The notes below the pieces were generated by a model that was given only the letters and a program-made list of their open reading frames with translations, was not told where the DNA came from and searched no databases. Below, one piece after another: positions 22,180 through 33,440 of a stretch of DNA of 64,000 nucleotides. The number at the start of each line of letters is the position of its first letter. The first letter of the stretch is position 1. Made by a program: the position numbers and the translations under genes. Source of the DNA: Arcuatula senhousia (Eukaryota > Mollusca > Bivalvia > Mytilida > Mytilidae); assembly GCA_963971305.1 (NCBI GenBank), contig OZ020307.1:57471702-57535701 (forward strand), read 5' to 3'.

Positions 22180-24764
22180 AATCCAGCCCACCTCAAGACA
22201 CCTGTAAACAATTCCAAAAATTGTCCATATAACCTGATTAATGCCTACTTAGCAGTTAAAGATGGCAATATATCTATCAGACAGGCAGCACTTCAAGATG
22301 GGGTCCCATATCAGACATTGAGGGATAGACTTAGTGGAGCTGTACATCCGGACTGTGTAACCACGTGACGCCCAACACTTAACCAAAAGCAGGAGGCCGG
22401 CCTGGTCAACCATTTGAAAGTCATGGCTTCAATTGGTTATGGATATACTAGGCAGGAAGTTGTGGATTTAGCATCTGAGTATGCTGTAAGCCTTCAAATT
22501 CGTACTGTTGACAATCAATTCATTTTGAGATGGTTTTATCCCTTTATGCAAGAAGCAGAAGTACCAATGGGGTATCCGAATGTCTAAAGTCCGAAAGGGC
22601 AGAGACAAAACCAGTAAACAACATGTAAAACGTGGAAACACAAAATACTGAATATTAATCAACAACGCGAACTCCAGTCAAAACAAGAGTGAACTCAGGT
22701 GCTCCGGAAAAATAAGCAGTTCCTGCTTGCTATAGCACACCCGTCGCGTTGTCAATAGTCCATTCAGCATGTCAAATTCGGTAAAGGAAGATAAAACAAA
22801 ACCCTGTGACAAACCAACATCTGCACTCATCTTAGATATCGAAATCCCATATTTGTCTACAAGTGCATGATGTCTTCCGTAAAATTTCTTGAGTGAAGAC
22901 AGCAACCGAGGAGCAACATAACACTGTGTGAGCAATTTTTGCGTCAGACGTGTCGCTCTGCTAAGGAAATCGATGTAAGTCCCGCATGCTCTGGAGTAAC
23001 GAATCAATTGAGATACGTAGACTCCATAAGCTGGAGCGGATGGAATGTTGCTACACAAGAATGGAAAGTTGACGATTGGAAAGTTGAAGTCATCACGTTT
23101 GTCATAGAGCCAATTTCGATACGTAGATCTAATATGAAGCAGACTTCCTAGAATCTGTTGTGTCCTTTATCTCAAGCTCCTGGGGATATATGAGATGGAG
23201 AAAGTCACCAAATCAAGAATTGTTTAGTGAACGGACATCATCAATATAACGGAACGTGAGGTTGAAAGTGAGCGCTAGTCTTCGGTCTTTTCGTCTAGAA
23301 GAGATTGTAAGGAATCTGCTTCATATGAATGAAGAAGCAAATCAAAGAATTTCAAGCAGGTGTTGAGAGGTATGGTCTTAAGGATAAGTCCCACCTGATA
23401 TATAATGTGGACGAAAAAGGAGTTCAGTTGAACCATAAACCACCAAATATAGTTGGTGATGTTGACTTTCATCCACCTGCTGTGACTTCTGGAAAATCTG
23501 AAACAATAACAGAACTTGGATGTGGCAATGCATCTGGTAATTCGATTCCGCCATACATAATCTTCAAAGGGAAAAAGATGCAAACCCGGTGGATGGATGG
23601 ATCAATCCCTGGAGCTGTTGGCACTGTTTCAGACAGCGAATGGTCTAACTCACGGATCTTTCTAAGCTACCTCCAAGAACATTTTCTTTCCTATATCAGA
23701 GGTTGAAATGAAAAGGTGCTTCTCCTTCTTGATGGCCATAAATCAAACGTTTCTATTCCTGTTATAGATTGGTTCCTTGAGAATAACATTATTCTACCTA
23801 TACTTCCGGCTCACATATCAAATTTTCTTCAACCCATGGATGTTGGGGTATATGGGCCATTTTAGAAGATATATGACAACTTTTGCCATAAAAAACAAGA
23901 TCTTCTACCTGTGTTATTATTAAGGATGAGATATCCGAAATAATTTGCAATGCATATCTGAAATCAGCTACTCCAGAGAATTTACACTCAGCCTTTAGAA
24001 AGACTGGAATCTTTCCCTTAAACCGAGGAACAATAGATGTTCGTCAGTTGGCTCCAGCCAAGGTGTTTGAAACAGGAGTGAGTGTTGAGCCTGATGTGAG
24101 AGAGGATTGTAGTGAGAACTTGGAATGTGAAAGTTTGTTAAGTGATAATGTTGTACAGGAAAGAAATGAGGGGAGTAGAGTTGCAGATGAAGCAGTAGAG
24201 AATGAAAGTGACTTCTTTGTAAGCAGGATGCAGAAAGTAAAGAGAGTAAAAAGTGAAAGAGTGATTAAGCCTAGAAATACGTTGAGTAAGGTTGTTAGTG
24301 GTAGAGCAATCATAGAGGATGAAGTTGCAGAGAAAGTGAGAGAGCATGTGAGACAGCAGGGCAAGAGGGTGAGGGAGGATGAAGGATAAGAGAAAGAGTC
24401 GAATTGTAGTAAGAGAAGTCTTGGCAGTGGAACGACAAAGACACCAAGTGAAATTAAATCAAAGCACGGAAAGGGAAAGAAAAGCAACAGAAGCAATTCA
24501 CCACAGCCAGGCCCTAGCCATATCTACATTTCAGATATAGACTCAGATGATGGAGAAAGTCAAATAGAAGAAAGTGACAAGTGCTGTGCATGCAAACAAT
24601 TTACTCCAGATGTTGTTAAGAACAGTGTATCTTTGATTATTGTAAAGTAGGCTCAGTGTGATAGGTGTAACCATTGGGTGCATCTTGTTTATTGTACAGA
24701 TGTGAGAGTTGTGAGGAAAGATGCTGAGTTTATATGTGTGCATTGCAAGGAGTTTGAGTGAACC
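22180..24764 (+). pseudogene. Pogo/Tigger-type DDE transposase with psq HTH and PHD finger, decayed
   Basis: Cut-and-paste transposase remnant. Order of parts: psq-like helix-turn-helix at 22237-22350 (AVKDGNISIRQAALQDGVPY); a linker running to WFYPFM near 22547; retroelement insertion (22549-23330); the DDE domain resuming at 23331 with YNVDEKGV (first D), VTSGKSETIT and GCGNASGNSIPP; LLLLDGHKS (second D); PAHISNFLQPMDVG (third D); PENLHSAFRKTGIFPLN; then a basic/acidic region (24048-24389); and a C-terminal PHD-type Cys/His cluster at 24577-24761 (CCACKQF, CDRCNHWVH, CVHC). Breaks: TGA at 22366, TGA at 23704, TAG near 23866, a frameshift near 23900-23940, TAA at 24387 and a TAG in the PHD finger where W is expected. 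The element is dead but all domains are recognisable. Confidence 0.88.
22549..23330 (-). mobile_element. RT element copy inserted in the transposase, antisense
   Basis: Best-preserved C-terminal copy in the window. The minus-strand frame 22678-23058 (126 codons) includes SNIPSAPAYGVYVSQLIRYS, DFLSRATRLTQKLLTQCYV and KKFYGRHHALVDKYGISIS. Further right, decayed sequence reads through the equivalent of SASYLDL and YDKRDD to HSYEADSLQSLL at 23275-23330, where it stops abruptly (5' truncation). The left end has the family tail (aagtaccaatggggtatc, AAAGTCCGAAAGGGCAGAGA). About 35 residues of transposase are missing at the junction. Confidence 0.85.
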
Positions 24765-25247
24765 ACAAAGGAAGATTGATCCAAGTTGTCTATTAAAATT
24801 TATGTGAAATAAATATTTATTCAGCCTTGATTTGACATTAAATTGAATATTTTACCGTTAAATCATCAAAAAACCCAAAACATGAATTATATTGCCTTAC
24901 ATGATGTTGGTGCTGTACTCCATGATGGAGTTTTGGTAACATATTCATGCTTTTAAATGACTGATGAGATGTGAAATTTGCGTTAGTTCACTAAATAAAA
25001 ATAAGACAAATCCCATCAAGAATCTTTTTCACATATATTTTATTCAATTGTTTCAAAGTAATGCAGAACATCATAAATTCATAAATTGATGACATTATTA
25101 AATTTGCATTGTCTATAAATGGAGTCACATGACATTATACAGAGTTCACGGCCTTGGTGCACATGACCATATGCAATTTGCAAAGTAGCGGTAAACTTCA
25201 AAAGGTCAGTGTGTCAATACTATCAATCAAAACAAACCAATAGTTAG
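24765..25247. other. No recognisable feature
   Basis: 3' flank of the transposase remnant, AT-rich. No terminal inverted repeat could be paired with the 5' flank by eye. Confidence 0.35.
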
Positions 25248-25826
25248 GGCCCCGCATCGAAGGTGCGGACGCCCTATAGTTTTCACTGTGTCCGTCTGTC
25301 TGTCTGTCCGACCGTCAACAATTCTTGTGAACACTAAAACTCAAAAACTATAAACACCACAGTTCTGAAATTTTGTATAGCTACTTAGTAGCATGTCATA
25401 ATTTGCATATTAAAATTTCATGCAAAAATGTGAAATATTTTTGGAAAAAAAAAAATTCATTTTTTATAAAAAATCACAGATTTTGAGAATTGGACTTTGT
25501 TAACACTAAAACTCAAAAACTGTAAACAATACAGTTCTGAAACTTTGTACAGCTGCTAAGTAGCATGTCATAATTTGCATATTGAAATGTCGTGCAAATC
25601 TGTTTAATATTTTCGAAAAAAACTTCATTTTTTATCGAAAATCACAGATTTTGAGAATAGGAATTTTTGAACAAAAAATCTCAAAGGCTATTTACAATAC
25701 AGATTTGAAGTTTCACACACATTCCATGGAACATGCCTTAGTGGTTATAATCAAAGTTCGTATGATTTTGAAAACACTACGATTTTTTTGCTGCGGGCCC
25801 TTTCTGACTTTGTCAGTATTCTAGTT
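25248..25826 (+). repeat. GTCT-headed tandem repeat (family C)
   Basis: Begins GGGCCCCGCATCGAAGGTGC, then a GTCCGTCTGTCTGTCTGTCC run. Two to three ~180-bp units follow, starting AACACTAAAACTCAAAAACT and containing GTTCTGAAATTTTGTA, AAGTAGCATGTCATAATTTG and AAATCACAGATTTTGAGAAT. It ends near CTGCGGGCCCTTTCTGAC. The layout parallels families A, D and E, with little sequence identity. Confidence 0.7.
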
Positions 25827-26094
25827 TACACATTGAAGGTTTATTTATCAATGAATCTGTACACAGTCAATTATATTCGAGTTCCTTGCATTAGCTTCAC
25901 AATTTTGGGAAACCTTAATCAATTCACTTTCCCTTCAAAGCTTTGTTTATTTTCCCTATTTAGTTAAGTTGTTATCTAAGCAAAAGTTTGTGGCATTGTG
26001 TACACTTGTAATGGTATCTACCTTCTGTGGAACTTTCTTGTGGTTCGATAAGGATACTTTGATAGATAGTGTGAAAACACTTTACTTGTTTAAG

Positions 26095-29000
26095 GTGCAA
26101 ATATTGCATTGAGGAAGCCAACACTTCAATCAACGGTAAATAGCATCTATACATCAGAAAGAGCAGTGGATGGTGATTGGACAACTTGGAGGAATGGTCG
26201 TTATTTGTGCACCCATACAATAAACCAGGACCAACCTTGGTGGGTTGTAGACCTTGGGGATACATATGAAATCACTAATGTCATCATATATAACCGGAAT
26301 GATCGTAAGTTAATGAAAAAAAAATCAGTTTAAGTTGACTTTTAACATATTTTTTTTATCCCGGATACGGAAACAAGCTTACTCCCTCTCCAGCTTGCAG
26401 TTTGCAATTAGGACTATTGTAGATGCCAATATTGAGCTTACTTTTATCGAACTCTACACAGCTTTAAATGGCGATGTTAAAATATTTGGATTCTTTATTG
26501 CTTGTAAATGCACCCTAAAAATGTTAAATAAGCATCGGCATGAATGATTTTATCTATATTCAAAGTCAAGTTTAAGCTTTACTCTATTGTACTTTATCCA
26601 AATACGAATGTTTTGACAATGGTTGTTCATTTTGTTAAGCAATCCTCTTTGTTGCCACAATGAGATGAGATCCACATTGGTCAAATGCAAACATACCTGA
26701 AAATATTATTTTTTCTTGGATTAACTTGTAGTTGTACCGTGTGTCTACAGTTATATGTGCACTAGTTTTTTTTTTTGGTTTGCTAATACATTTTTGGCCG
26801 GATTTCACAGAGTGAAAAATCCGGGTTATAAAATGGTGAATGTCGGGCGGGCGGGCGGGCGGGGAAAAATTTTCGTAACAGTTTTCTCAGCAACTACTAA
26901 TCACAGCCACTTGATATTTGGTATACAGCATCAGGGTGGGGTCACATAACGTGGGATGCGATTTTAGGTCTGTCGCTCGCCTACTTCCTGTTTAACGAAA
27001 TCCGGCCATTTTTGACTTTGACAGATTTTTATTTATCATTCAATAAAAAAATCATAGAAGCAAAGGTGTACCAACGGGGTAATCAAACATCATTATTCCG
27101 AGAAGTCCCGTGCGGGGCCTGGGTGGCGAATAGGCCCGCAGTAGAGCCTAGCTTGTCGTACGAGGCGACTAAGGGTCTTGGGATTCTGACGTCGGGTCAG
27201 TGCTCAGCCCACAGAGCGACCAAGTGTGTACCATAGGTGGCTGAATAGGGTAGCCCTCGTCCGCGGGGGTTGTCAGGTCTATAATACGGAAACCCTGACC
27301 GCCGACCATAGTGGGCCAACGTGTGTGGAGAGTGCCACGCTTCATGCACGTAAAAGACCCCTTTGTGGACCGCCAAGTAGTGCACCACATAGGCTAAATT
27401 TTCCGCCCCTACCCACCTCTCCCCTTTTCCTGTGGTTCTTCAAAATTTACCGGTCCTTTGTTTCCCACCCCACCCCCATATTCCATTTATCATCATCATT
27501 TCATGTTCATTTTATCACCCTATTCATGTTCATCGCCTGTAAATAACCTATATAGCGTTGCACGGGCGTAAACACCAACTCACTCACTCATTATTCCGAG
27601 AAAACAAAACAAAGACAAAATTAGTAGACAAAAATCATCACAGCAAAACAAACCACACAGCAAACAAAAACACACATAACAACTAAATCGCAATGAGCAA
27701 CGTGAACTCAAGTTGACATGAAAGTCATCTCAGATGCTCCAAAGAGTAAACAGTTCCTACTTGCTATAGCACATCCATCACGTTGCCAAAGATCGATTTA
27801 GCTTTGGTCAAATCCGGGAAAGGTGGCATTACCAAACTCCATGTCAGACCAATATCTGCAGTCTTCTGAGAGATAGAACCGTATATCTGTCTGCAAGTAC
27901 AAAATGTCTTCCGTAAATTTTCTTGAGTGATGGGAACAACCTAGGAGCAACGTACCATTGTATTAGCCACTTGTTTGTTAACCGTGTTGCCCTACCAAGA
28001 AGGTCAAAATACTCCCAACATGCTCTGGAATAACGAATAAAAAAGATACGAAATTTCATATGCCGTAGCGGACGGAATTTTGCTATATGAAATGGGAAAG
28101 TTTACTATTGAAAAGTTGAAGTCACCACGTTTGTCATAGAGATTTATACAAAGCCAAGCTTCCTAGTGTGTCAATTTCGAGAAATTTATCCAAATATGAT
28201 GCGAACCTCCTAGACTCTGTTGTACTGTCTTTTATCTCAAATTTCTTGGGACAAATGAGTTGTAAATCGTGTAACCCAAATCGTGGGTTGTTTAGTGAAA
28301 AGACTACAATATAACGGAATGTGAGATTAAAGGATAAAGCAAGTCTTCAATCTTTTTTGTCTAGAAGTGATTGTAAGTAGACCGCTTTTAAATCACTGCA
28401 GAAACAAATCAGCATGCAATGGTGCACAATTTGTGCTCATTGGGATACCCATTGTCTGCTGAAAAACATGTCCAAAAAACTGGGCAAATATGATGTCGAT
28501 TTCTTCCGGAGCACCTGAGTTCACTCTTGTTTCGACTGGAGTTCGAGTTCTTGATTGATATTCAGTTATTTTGTGTTTCCATGTGTTACATGTTGTCTGT
28601 TTTGTCCCGTTCTTGTTGGTGTTTACTGGTTTTGTCTCTGCCCTTTCGGACTTTTGACATTTGGATAACCCATTGGTACCTGTGCTTCTTTCGATAAAAT
28701 AGTTAGCATTTCTATATTTTGATCCTCTGTATATTTTTTTCTTACTGAACTCATGGATGACAGAATGTGTCTTTTCTATAATCGACTACGAAATAGTTTT
28801 TTTGGTTAAGCTACGTTTAAGTAAACATCAAATAATATTTCAATTGTAAATCTGGGGCTGATATATACTAGAGAGAAGTCAAAAGTTGTAATGCTTTTAA
28901 AAGATGAAAATGCAATAAATGAAGAATTTCCGTCAGTTCTTTAGAATAAGTTATTAAGTTTATGCTTTGAATTACAGGATAGCCTACAACATTTCGATAA

Positions 29001-30482
29001 ATTCTAAACAATATAGATTGGAAAATTCCTTCCATTGCATTTGATAATTAAAATTTAACCAACAATACCGTTTACGTAAACGTTTTTTACTGTTTTAGCT
29101 GTATCGTCATGGTTAAGTAACTATGACATTGATGTCTTTGCCACACCTGGTTGTTCCGGTGATAAATGGGCAACATTTTCACTCGGTCGACTAACAAGAT
29201 GTCACTTCCAGTCTTCAAATGTAACATATCTGAACGCCACCTGTGAAAACGATTCCATCGGACGTTTCGTGCGGATAAAACTTAGGAACAAAGCGAGGCT
29301 CTGTTTGTGTGAAGTTGAGGTTTATGGTGACCCAGTTTTAAGTCCGACTGGTAAACATTTAAATACTTTCTCAAAAATCATCAATAATTTACATTCCTTG
29401 ACATTATGATAACAACCTTTTAGAAACTTAAAAAAATATATACAGACCATATACCTTTGAAGTATGACTGACACTTTCAAATCGAAATACTCAATAACTT
29501 GAAAACGAAGTCGTCTTTTTCCGTGTGATTTTAATTGGACTAAAATCAAAAATTAAGGACCTAATTTTAGAGCAAAGTTAAACTACATTATAAAGTGGTT
29601 ACCTTGATCTTTTATGATAAATGACAGATAAGACATCATTTATATATTTTTTTTAAAGATAAAACAAACTACTTGCTATTAAAACTTTTATTTATGCCTG
29701 ATGCTTGTTTCTTTTACTTACGACTCTTGAGAGAAAATTAACTGAAAAGATTGAAAAATAACCACCCAACATTATATGAATATGGATTATACAGATAAAA
29801 AAAAAACGCAACATGTAGAAATTTAAACCCAACCCGTCGTGTATGACTTATATCAACTTATCCCTGGGGTTCGAAGAAACTTAAGAGTTTTGACAACTTG
29901 AAATATAAAGTGAGATTAAAAAACGATTTTTTTTCGTCATTTTGTTTTTTGTCGGAAAGGGGGAGGGGCTGGGGGGTTCTGAAACGTCTTCATGAATATA
30001 ATATTTTTGTAACACAAAAACTTAAATGAAAAAAAATTAAAACATAATATCGTTTAATCATAAACCCAAAAACCAATTATTTATAAAGAGACAGAAGCAG
30101 AAAGGTGCCTATGGGGCAATCGAATGCCAAAAGTCCGAAAGCAGAAAGACCAAAACAGTCAGCACAGACGGGAACCCTAACCATAAGAAGACATTTTATA
30201 CGATATAAACGTTTTGAATATAATTATGCATTTGTAGATATCTCTTCGTCCAAAAAAGCCTGTGGATTTCCAAACAAGGAGTATGATGGTATACAGCTGG
30301 TCACAACAAAGGCAACAAGTAACATTGAATGTGTGCTTCGTTGTATGATAACTGAAGGATGCTGTGCAGGGGTGTATGAGGAATCGACGAGCGACTGTAC
30401 ACTGAAGAGAAAGTTGAACACCGACGAGAACACCTCGCACTCTTTTCTAGACAATCAATTGAAAACCTCTTGGCTAGTTTAA
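26095..30482 (+). CDS. Fucolectin-type F5/8C lectin domain protein with C-terminal PAN-like domain (5' exons not found)
   Basis: Predicted secreted carbohydrate-binding protein. Exons 26095-26304, 29099-29350 and 30238-30482 have AG/GT borders and agreeing phases (2, 1, 1), giving 235 residues. Exons 1-2 form one F5/8C (fucolectin/tachylectin-4/pentraxin-1 type) domain: ANIALRKPTLQST, AVDGDWTTW, WWVVDLG, IYNRND, then GRFVRIKL...LCLCEVEVYG. Exon 3 has a cysteine-rich stretch (CGFPNKEYDG, CVLRC, GCCAGVYE, DCTLKRKL) that looks like a PAN/apple module; this assignment is tentative. A signal peptide exon is expected upstream but was not recognised; exon 1 needs one base from it. Intron 1 (2.8 kb) holds four mobile elements. 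A possible ATTAAA poly(A) signal is at 30531. Confidence 0.87.
26795..27008. mobile_element. 212-bp MITE-like element with perfect 12-bp TIRs
   Basis: TGGCCGGATTTC (26795-26806) is the exact inverse of GAAATCCGGCCA (26997-27008). The interior has a (GGGC)n run and then a unit that matches family A at 18.5 kb (TTTTCGTAACAGTTTTCTCA, CAACTACTAATC, CTACTTCCTGTTTAACGA). It lies in intron 1 of the lectin gene. Confidence 0.8.
27095..27597 (-). mobile_element. Full-length copy of the GC-rich (TGAG)n-ended element
   Basis: About 500 bp, much richer in GC than its flanks. It begins CCCGTGCGGGGCC and ends in (ACTC)n at 27583-27592. Diagnostic words include GTGGCGAATAGGCCCGCAG, GACCAAGTGTGTACCATAGG, CATGCACGTAAAAGACCCC and TTCATCGCCTGTAAATAACC. 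Collinear copies occur at 32740-33232 and 52340-52775 in the opposite orientation. No ORF of its own; I cannot place it in a named SINE or MITE class. Confidence 0.7.
27598..28500 (-). mobile_element. RT element fragment, antisense, reaching the MGTNCAPL region
   Basis: The minus strand encodes, with many breaks, FQQTMGIPMSTNCAPLHADL near 28405-28470, then the SRACWEYFDLL and KKIYGRHFVLADRY parts (27844-28059). It is longer than the copies at 15 and 22 kb but damaged throughout. The right end abuts another copy in the opposite orientation. Confidence 0.75.
28501..28695 (+). mobile_element. RT element 3'-end fragment, sense, head-to-head with the previous copy
   Basis: Reads GAGCACCTGAGTTCACTCTTG, then CTGCCCTTTCGGACTTTTGAC and ends CCATTGGTACCTGTGCTTCTT. 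This is the exact reverse order of the tails at 15231 and 22550. Confidence 0.75.
28700..29098 (+). other. Intron 1 remainder of the lectin gene
   Basis: AT-rich intron sequence ending in TGTTTTAG before exon 29099. No further element recognised. Confidence 0.5.
29351..30237 (+). other. Last intron of the lectin gene, with a retroelement scrap
   Basis: Mostly unremarkable AT-rich intron. Positions 30093-30180 contain a short RT-element tail (GTGCCTATGGGGCAATCGAA, CAAAAGTCCGAAAGCAGAAA) in the same orientation as the 15-kb copy, ending about 60 bp before exon 3. Confidence 0.6.
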
Positions 30483-30916
30483 ATTTTGACAAAACGTAGC
30501 ATTACGTTTTTATACATATATTATATCAATATTAAAAACATGTTACAATTGATTCAGTTTCTAGTTGCATTCGGATTATGACCATGATGACAAGTATTTG
30601 TTTAATCTACATAAGTTTTAGTGTGACATTCACGTCTGAATATCATGAGTCTAAAAGGGAAGTAAAAATTTAAACAAGCAAAGATAGTTTAGGCACAAGT
30701 CGAGAAACGCATATAACAAGACTATTTAGTTGACTTCAGCATATAAAGTCACTACAGAACAAAATTAAACTCAGGTGCTCAAAAATTGTTAACAGTTTCT
30801 CAACAAGATGTAAGTTTTACGCTTTTTAAACTCCGCTTTATGATTAAATTTATCTATGAGTAAAAAACTTAAAAAAAATTATTAAGGAACCATACTTGTT
30901 TAACCCTTTTCAAGAT
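30483..30916. other. 3' flank of the lectin gene
   Basis: Holds the possible ATTAAA signal at 30531-30536 and a small tail-like scrap (CTCAGGTGCTCAAAAATTGT at 30772) that resembles the RT element's GAGCACCTGAGTTCACTC in inverse. Nothing else. Confidence 0.4.
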
Positions 30917-32137
30917 ACAGATGGGTCCAGACATAACCTGTATAAAAGTTAACTTTAGGCAGTCATTTAGGTTGCTTTTCTTGTTAACTTGAGTTAACCA
31001 CGGTCCACTATCTAGTTAACTAAAGTTAACTTTAGCCTTGACCGAGCAGTCCACGGTCCGGACAACTCTGGACTGCTCTTGTCCATAAAAAGGACAGCTT
31101 AAGGCAGTCCAAAGTTAACTTCAGGTCAGGGCAGTCTAATGTTAACTTTAGGGAACTTTAGGTCGCTAGCGGACCAAAGTTAACTTTAGATCAGAGCAGT
31201 CCAAAGTAAACTTTAGGGAACTAAAGGTCGCTAGCAGACTAAAAATAATTCTAGGTCATTGAGAATATAGTTTTTGCTACTTCGAATACAAATATACTAA
31301 AAGTAAAATAACATCTCTAAAATAAATAAATATTTTAAATAGAAAAATATTTAAATAAAAAATACTACTTTTAAAACAAAATTTAATATTTTAAATTAAT
31401 ATTTTAAATTTAATATTTTATAAAGAAATAATGCAGTAAATAAACATTCTAAAATAAATAATTATTTTCAACAAATAAATTGTTTTTGATGCTAAAATAA
31501 AAAAATATGATATTTATTGGAATTAAATAATAAGTTGTAGTTTGCATAACACAATGCCGGGATGTACTAATAACATAAATCTGAAAATTGACAAATCTTA
31601 TAATTAAATAAATATTTTAAAAAAACATATTTCATGTAAATAGATAAATACATATGTATCTTTAAAGTAAAGTGATAATGTAATAAAACATTAAAAAAAA
31701 ATATTTGGGTTTCAAATTATTCTTTAATACAATCAATGCATAAATAATGGTAATAATTTTAGAAATGAAAAAAAAAATATATAAAATAATATATAGTTTT
31801 ATTTAAATCAAGTCAAATCATAAATAAAATCTGAGCCGAGTTAACTTTAGGTAGCTCTTGGCTTCAGCGCGGTTAACTTTAGGTCGCTCTAGGCTAAAGT
31901 TAACTTTAGGTCGCTCTTACGCTAAAGTTAACTTTAGGTTGGTTCTAGGCTAAAGTTAACTAGCAGAGTGGTCAAGAAGAGCAGACCGTGGACCAAGTTT
32001 GCTATTACAGTTAACTTTAGACCGGTCCACAGTCTGTCTAATGCAATCTAAAAAGCAGACCTCAGTTAACTTTAGGCAGTCAAAAAGTTTACTTTTCTAG
32101 TTAACTTGGCATACAGGTTATGTTTGGTCGTATCTGT
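30917..32137. mobile_element. 1.2-kb foldback-like element with GTTAACTTTAG subrepeats
   Basis: The outer ends are inverted: left ACAGAT...ACATAACCTGTAT (30917-30943), right ATACAGGTTATGT...ATCTGT (32111-32137). Each arm (30950-31250 and 31830-32100) is packed with GTTAACTTTAG(G) units, many joined to GGTCGCT(C/A) and to GCAGTCCA-like words, in opposite orientations on the two sides. The core 31260-31830 is extremely AT-rich and non-coding. Confidence 0.85.
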
Positions 32138-32739
32138 AGATTTTGCAGAAGATCACGTGACCCGCCAAAAATTAATTTTAAGCAAAGACTGAATATTGAG
32201 TCGGTTTTTAACAACCTACTTTCAAAAATACATGTACATGATGATGATTTGTTTTACCTTTTTTGATACCAAGATCACTCAAACATGTTTTTATTTGTTT
32301 TGTTTAAAATATTTTAAGATGTTTTCTTCAAACCAAAGCAAATTGCATATTTTTTTACATTTTGACATTAAATCAATATCAAACCCAAAGATAATGTAAA
32401 ACAATTACCACATTTTGTTCTCAGATTTTTGTAAATAAAAAACAGAATTGCCCTGTGTCCCTTTTTCCTCCACTACATCATCATCACCATTTCATGTTCA
32501 TTATATCGGCAATCGATTTATATTAATTGTTCATTACCGGAACAAACTAAAAGCCGAAAACATGCTGCTTCGAGTAAAGCATTACCTAACGAATTAACCA
32601 CGTTGAGCTTCATGTAATGATCACTTTATAAAATAAGGTTAATTTAGCACATGAGGCTACCAGGAGCCTCTAGTTGCAATAAGATTTTAACAATTAAAAA
32701 TCATGTAAGCCTTACATGTTGGTGAATTATTTACTTTTG
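32138..32739. other. No recognisable gene
   Basis: AT-rich stretch. The open frame 32196-32399 is low-complexity (F/M/K-rich) and has no motif. Confidence 0.4.
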
Positions 32740-33232
32740 CTAGGAGTGAATGCGTTGGTGTTATCCGCCCTTGCAATGCTATATAGGTAAGTTTAAGGCG
32801 ATGAACATGAAAAGGATGATAAAATGAACATGAAATGATGATAAAAAATGAAATACATGCCATTGGGTGGATTTGGAAATAAAAGAACAGTTAATTTTGG
32901 ACCACAGAAAAGTAGGAGAGGTGTGTAGGGGTGAAACATTTAGTCACATGTATGTGGTGTACAGAATGGGGTCTTTTACATGCATGAAGATTGGTATTCA
33001 CTACACACGTTGGCCTATTGTGGTTTGCGGTCAATATTTCTGCATTATCGCCTAACAACCCCGGCATCATTATGACAGGGCTGTCCCATTCAACCAATAG
33101 GGGTACGCATCCCATACGCTGTGTGAGCTGACCCAATGTCAAGTTTCTGGTCGCTCTTAAATTGACTTACCGACAAGCTTAGCGCTGCTGCAGGCCTATT
33201 CACCTCCTGGGCCCCGCACGGAAGACTTATTC
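32740..33232 (+). mobile_element. GC-rich (TGAG)n-ended element, diverged copy
   Basis: Collinear with 52340-52775 and inverse to 27095-27597: CAATGCTATATAGGTAAGTT, GGCGATGAACATGAAAAGGA, GGGTCTTTTACATGCATGAA, GTGAGCTGACCCAATGTC, GGGCCCCGCACGGAA at its right end. Confidence 0.65.
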
Positions 33233-33440
33233 TAGGAAGTCTGCTTCGTATTTGGATTTAGTCCTTCAAATTGACTACCAAAGAAAACTTTATACAAATG
33301 ATAAACGTGATGACTTAAAACCTTAACACTTCCGTCATAATAAACTCCCCTTTATTCCATCCATTGAAGCTTACAAGGGATATAGTCGCTCAACTGTTGT
33401 CATCATTCAAGAAATTTTACAGAAGAAGTCTTGTGCTATA
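33233..33440 (+). mobile_element. RT element internal fragment, sense
   Basis: Sense-strand decayed coding sequence: SASYLDLVLQIDYQRKLYT, then NDKRDD. This corresponds to the region between the RT active site and the YVSQLIRYS end in the other copies. It directly abuts the right end of the GC element at 33232. Confidence 0.55.

Noticed and set aside
24044..24496. 150-codon minus-strand frame rich in L, S and T
   Set aside because: It is the complement of the transposase C-terminal region, whose plus-strand frame has recognisable, collinear homology; the minus-strand composition reflects the E/K/R-rich plus strand.
25248..25826. Possible CRISPR-like or satellite array
   Set aside because: Only two to three long, diverged units without short identical repeats and unique spacers; a eukaryotic tandem repeat explains it.
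27169..27546. Overlapping frames on both strands, up to 106 codons
   Set aside because: They fall in the GC-rich dispersed element, where low stop frequency is due to base composition; the frames are not kept in the copies at 32740 and 52340.
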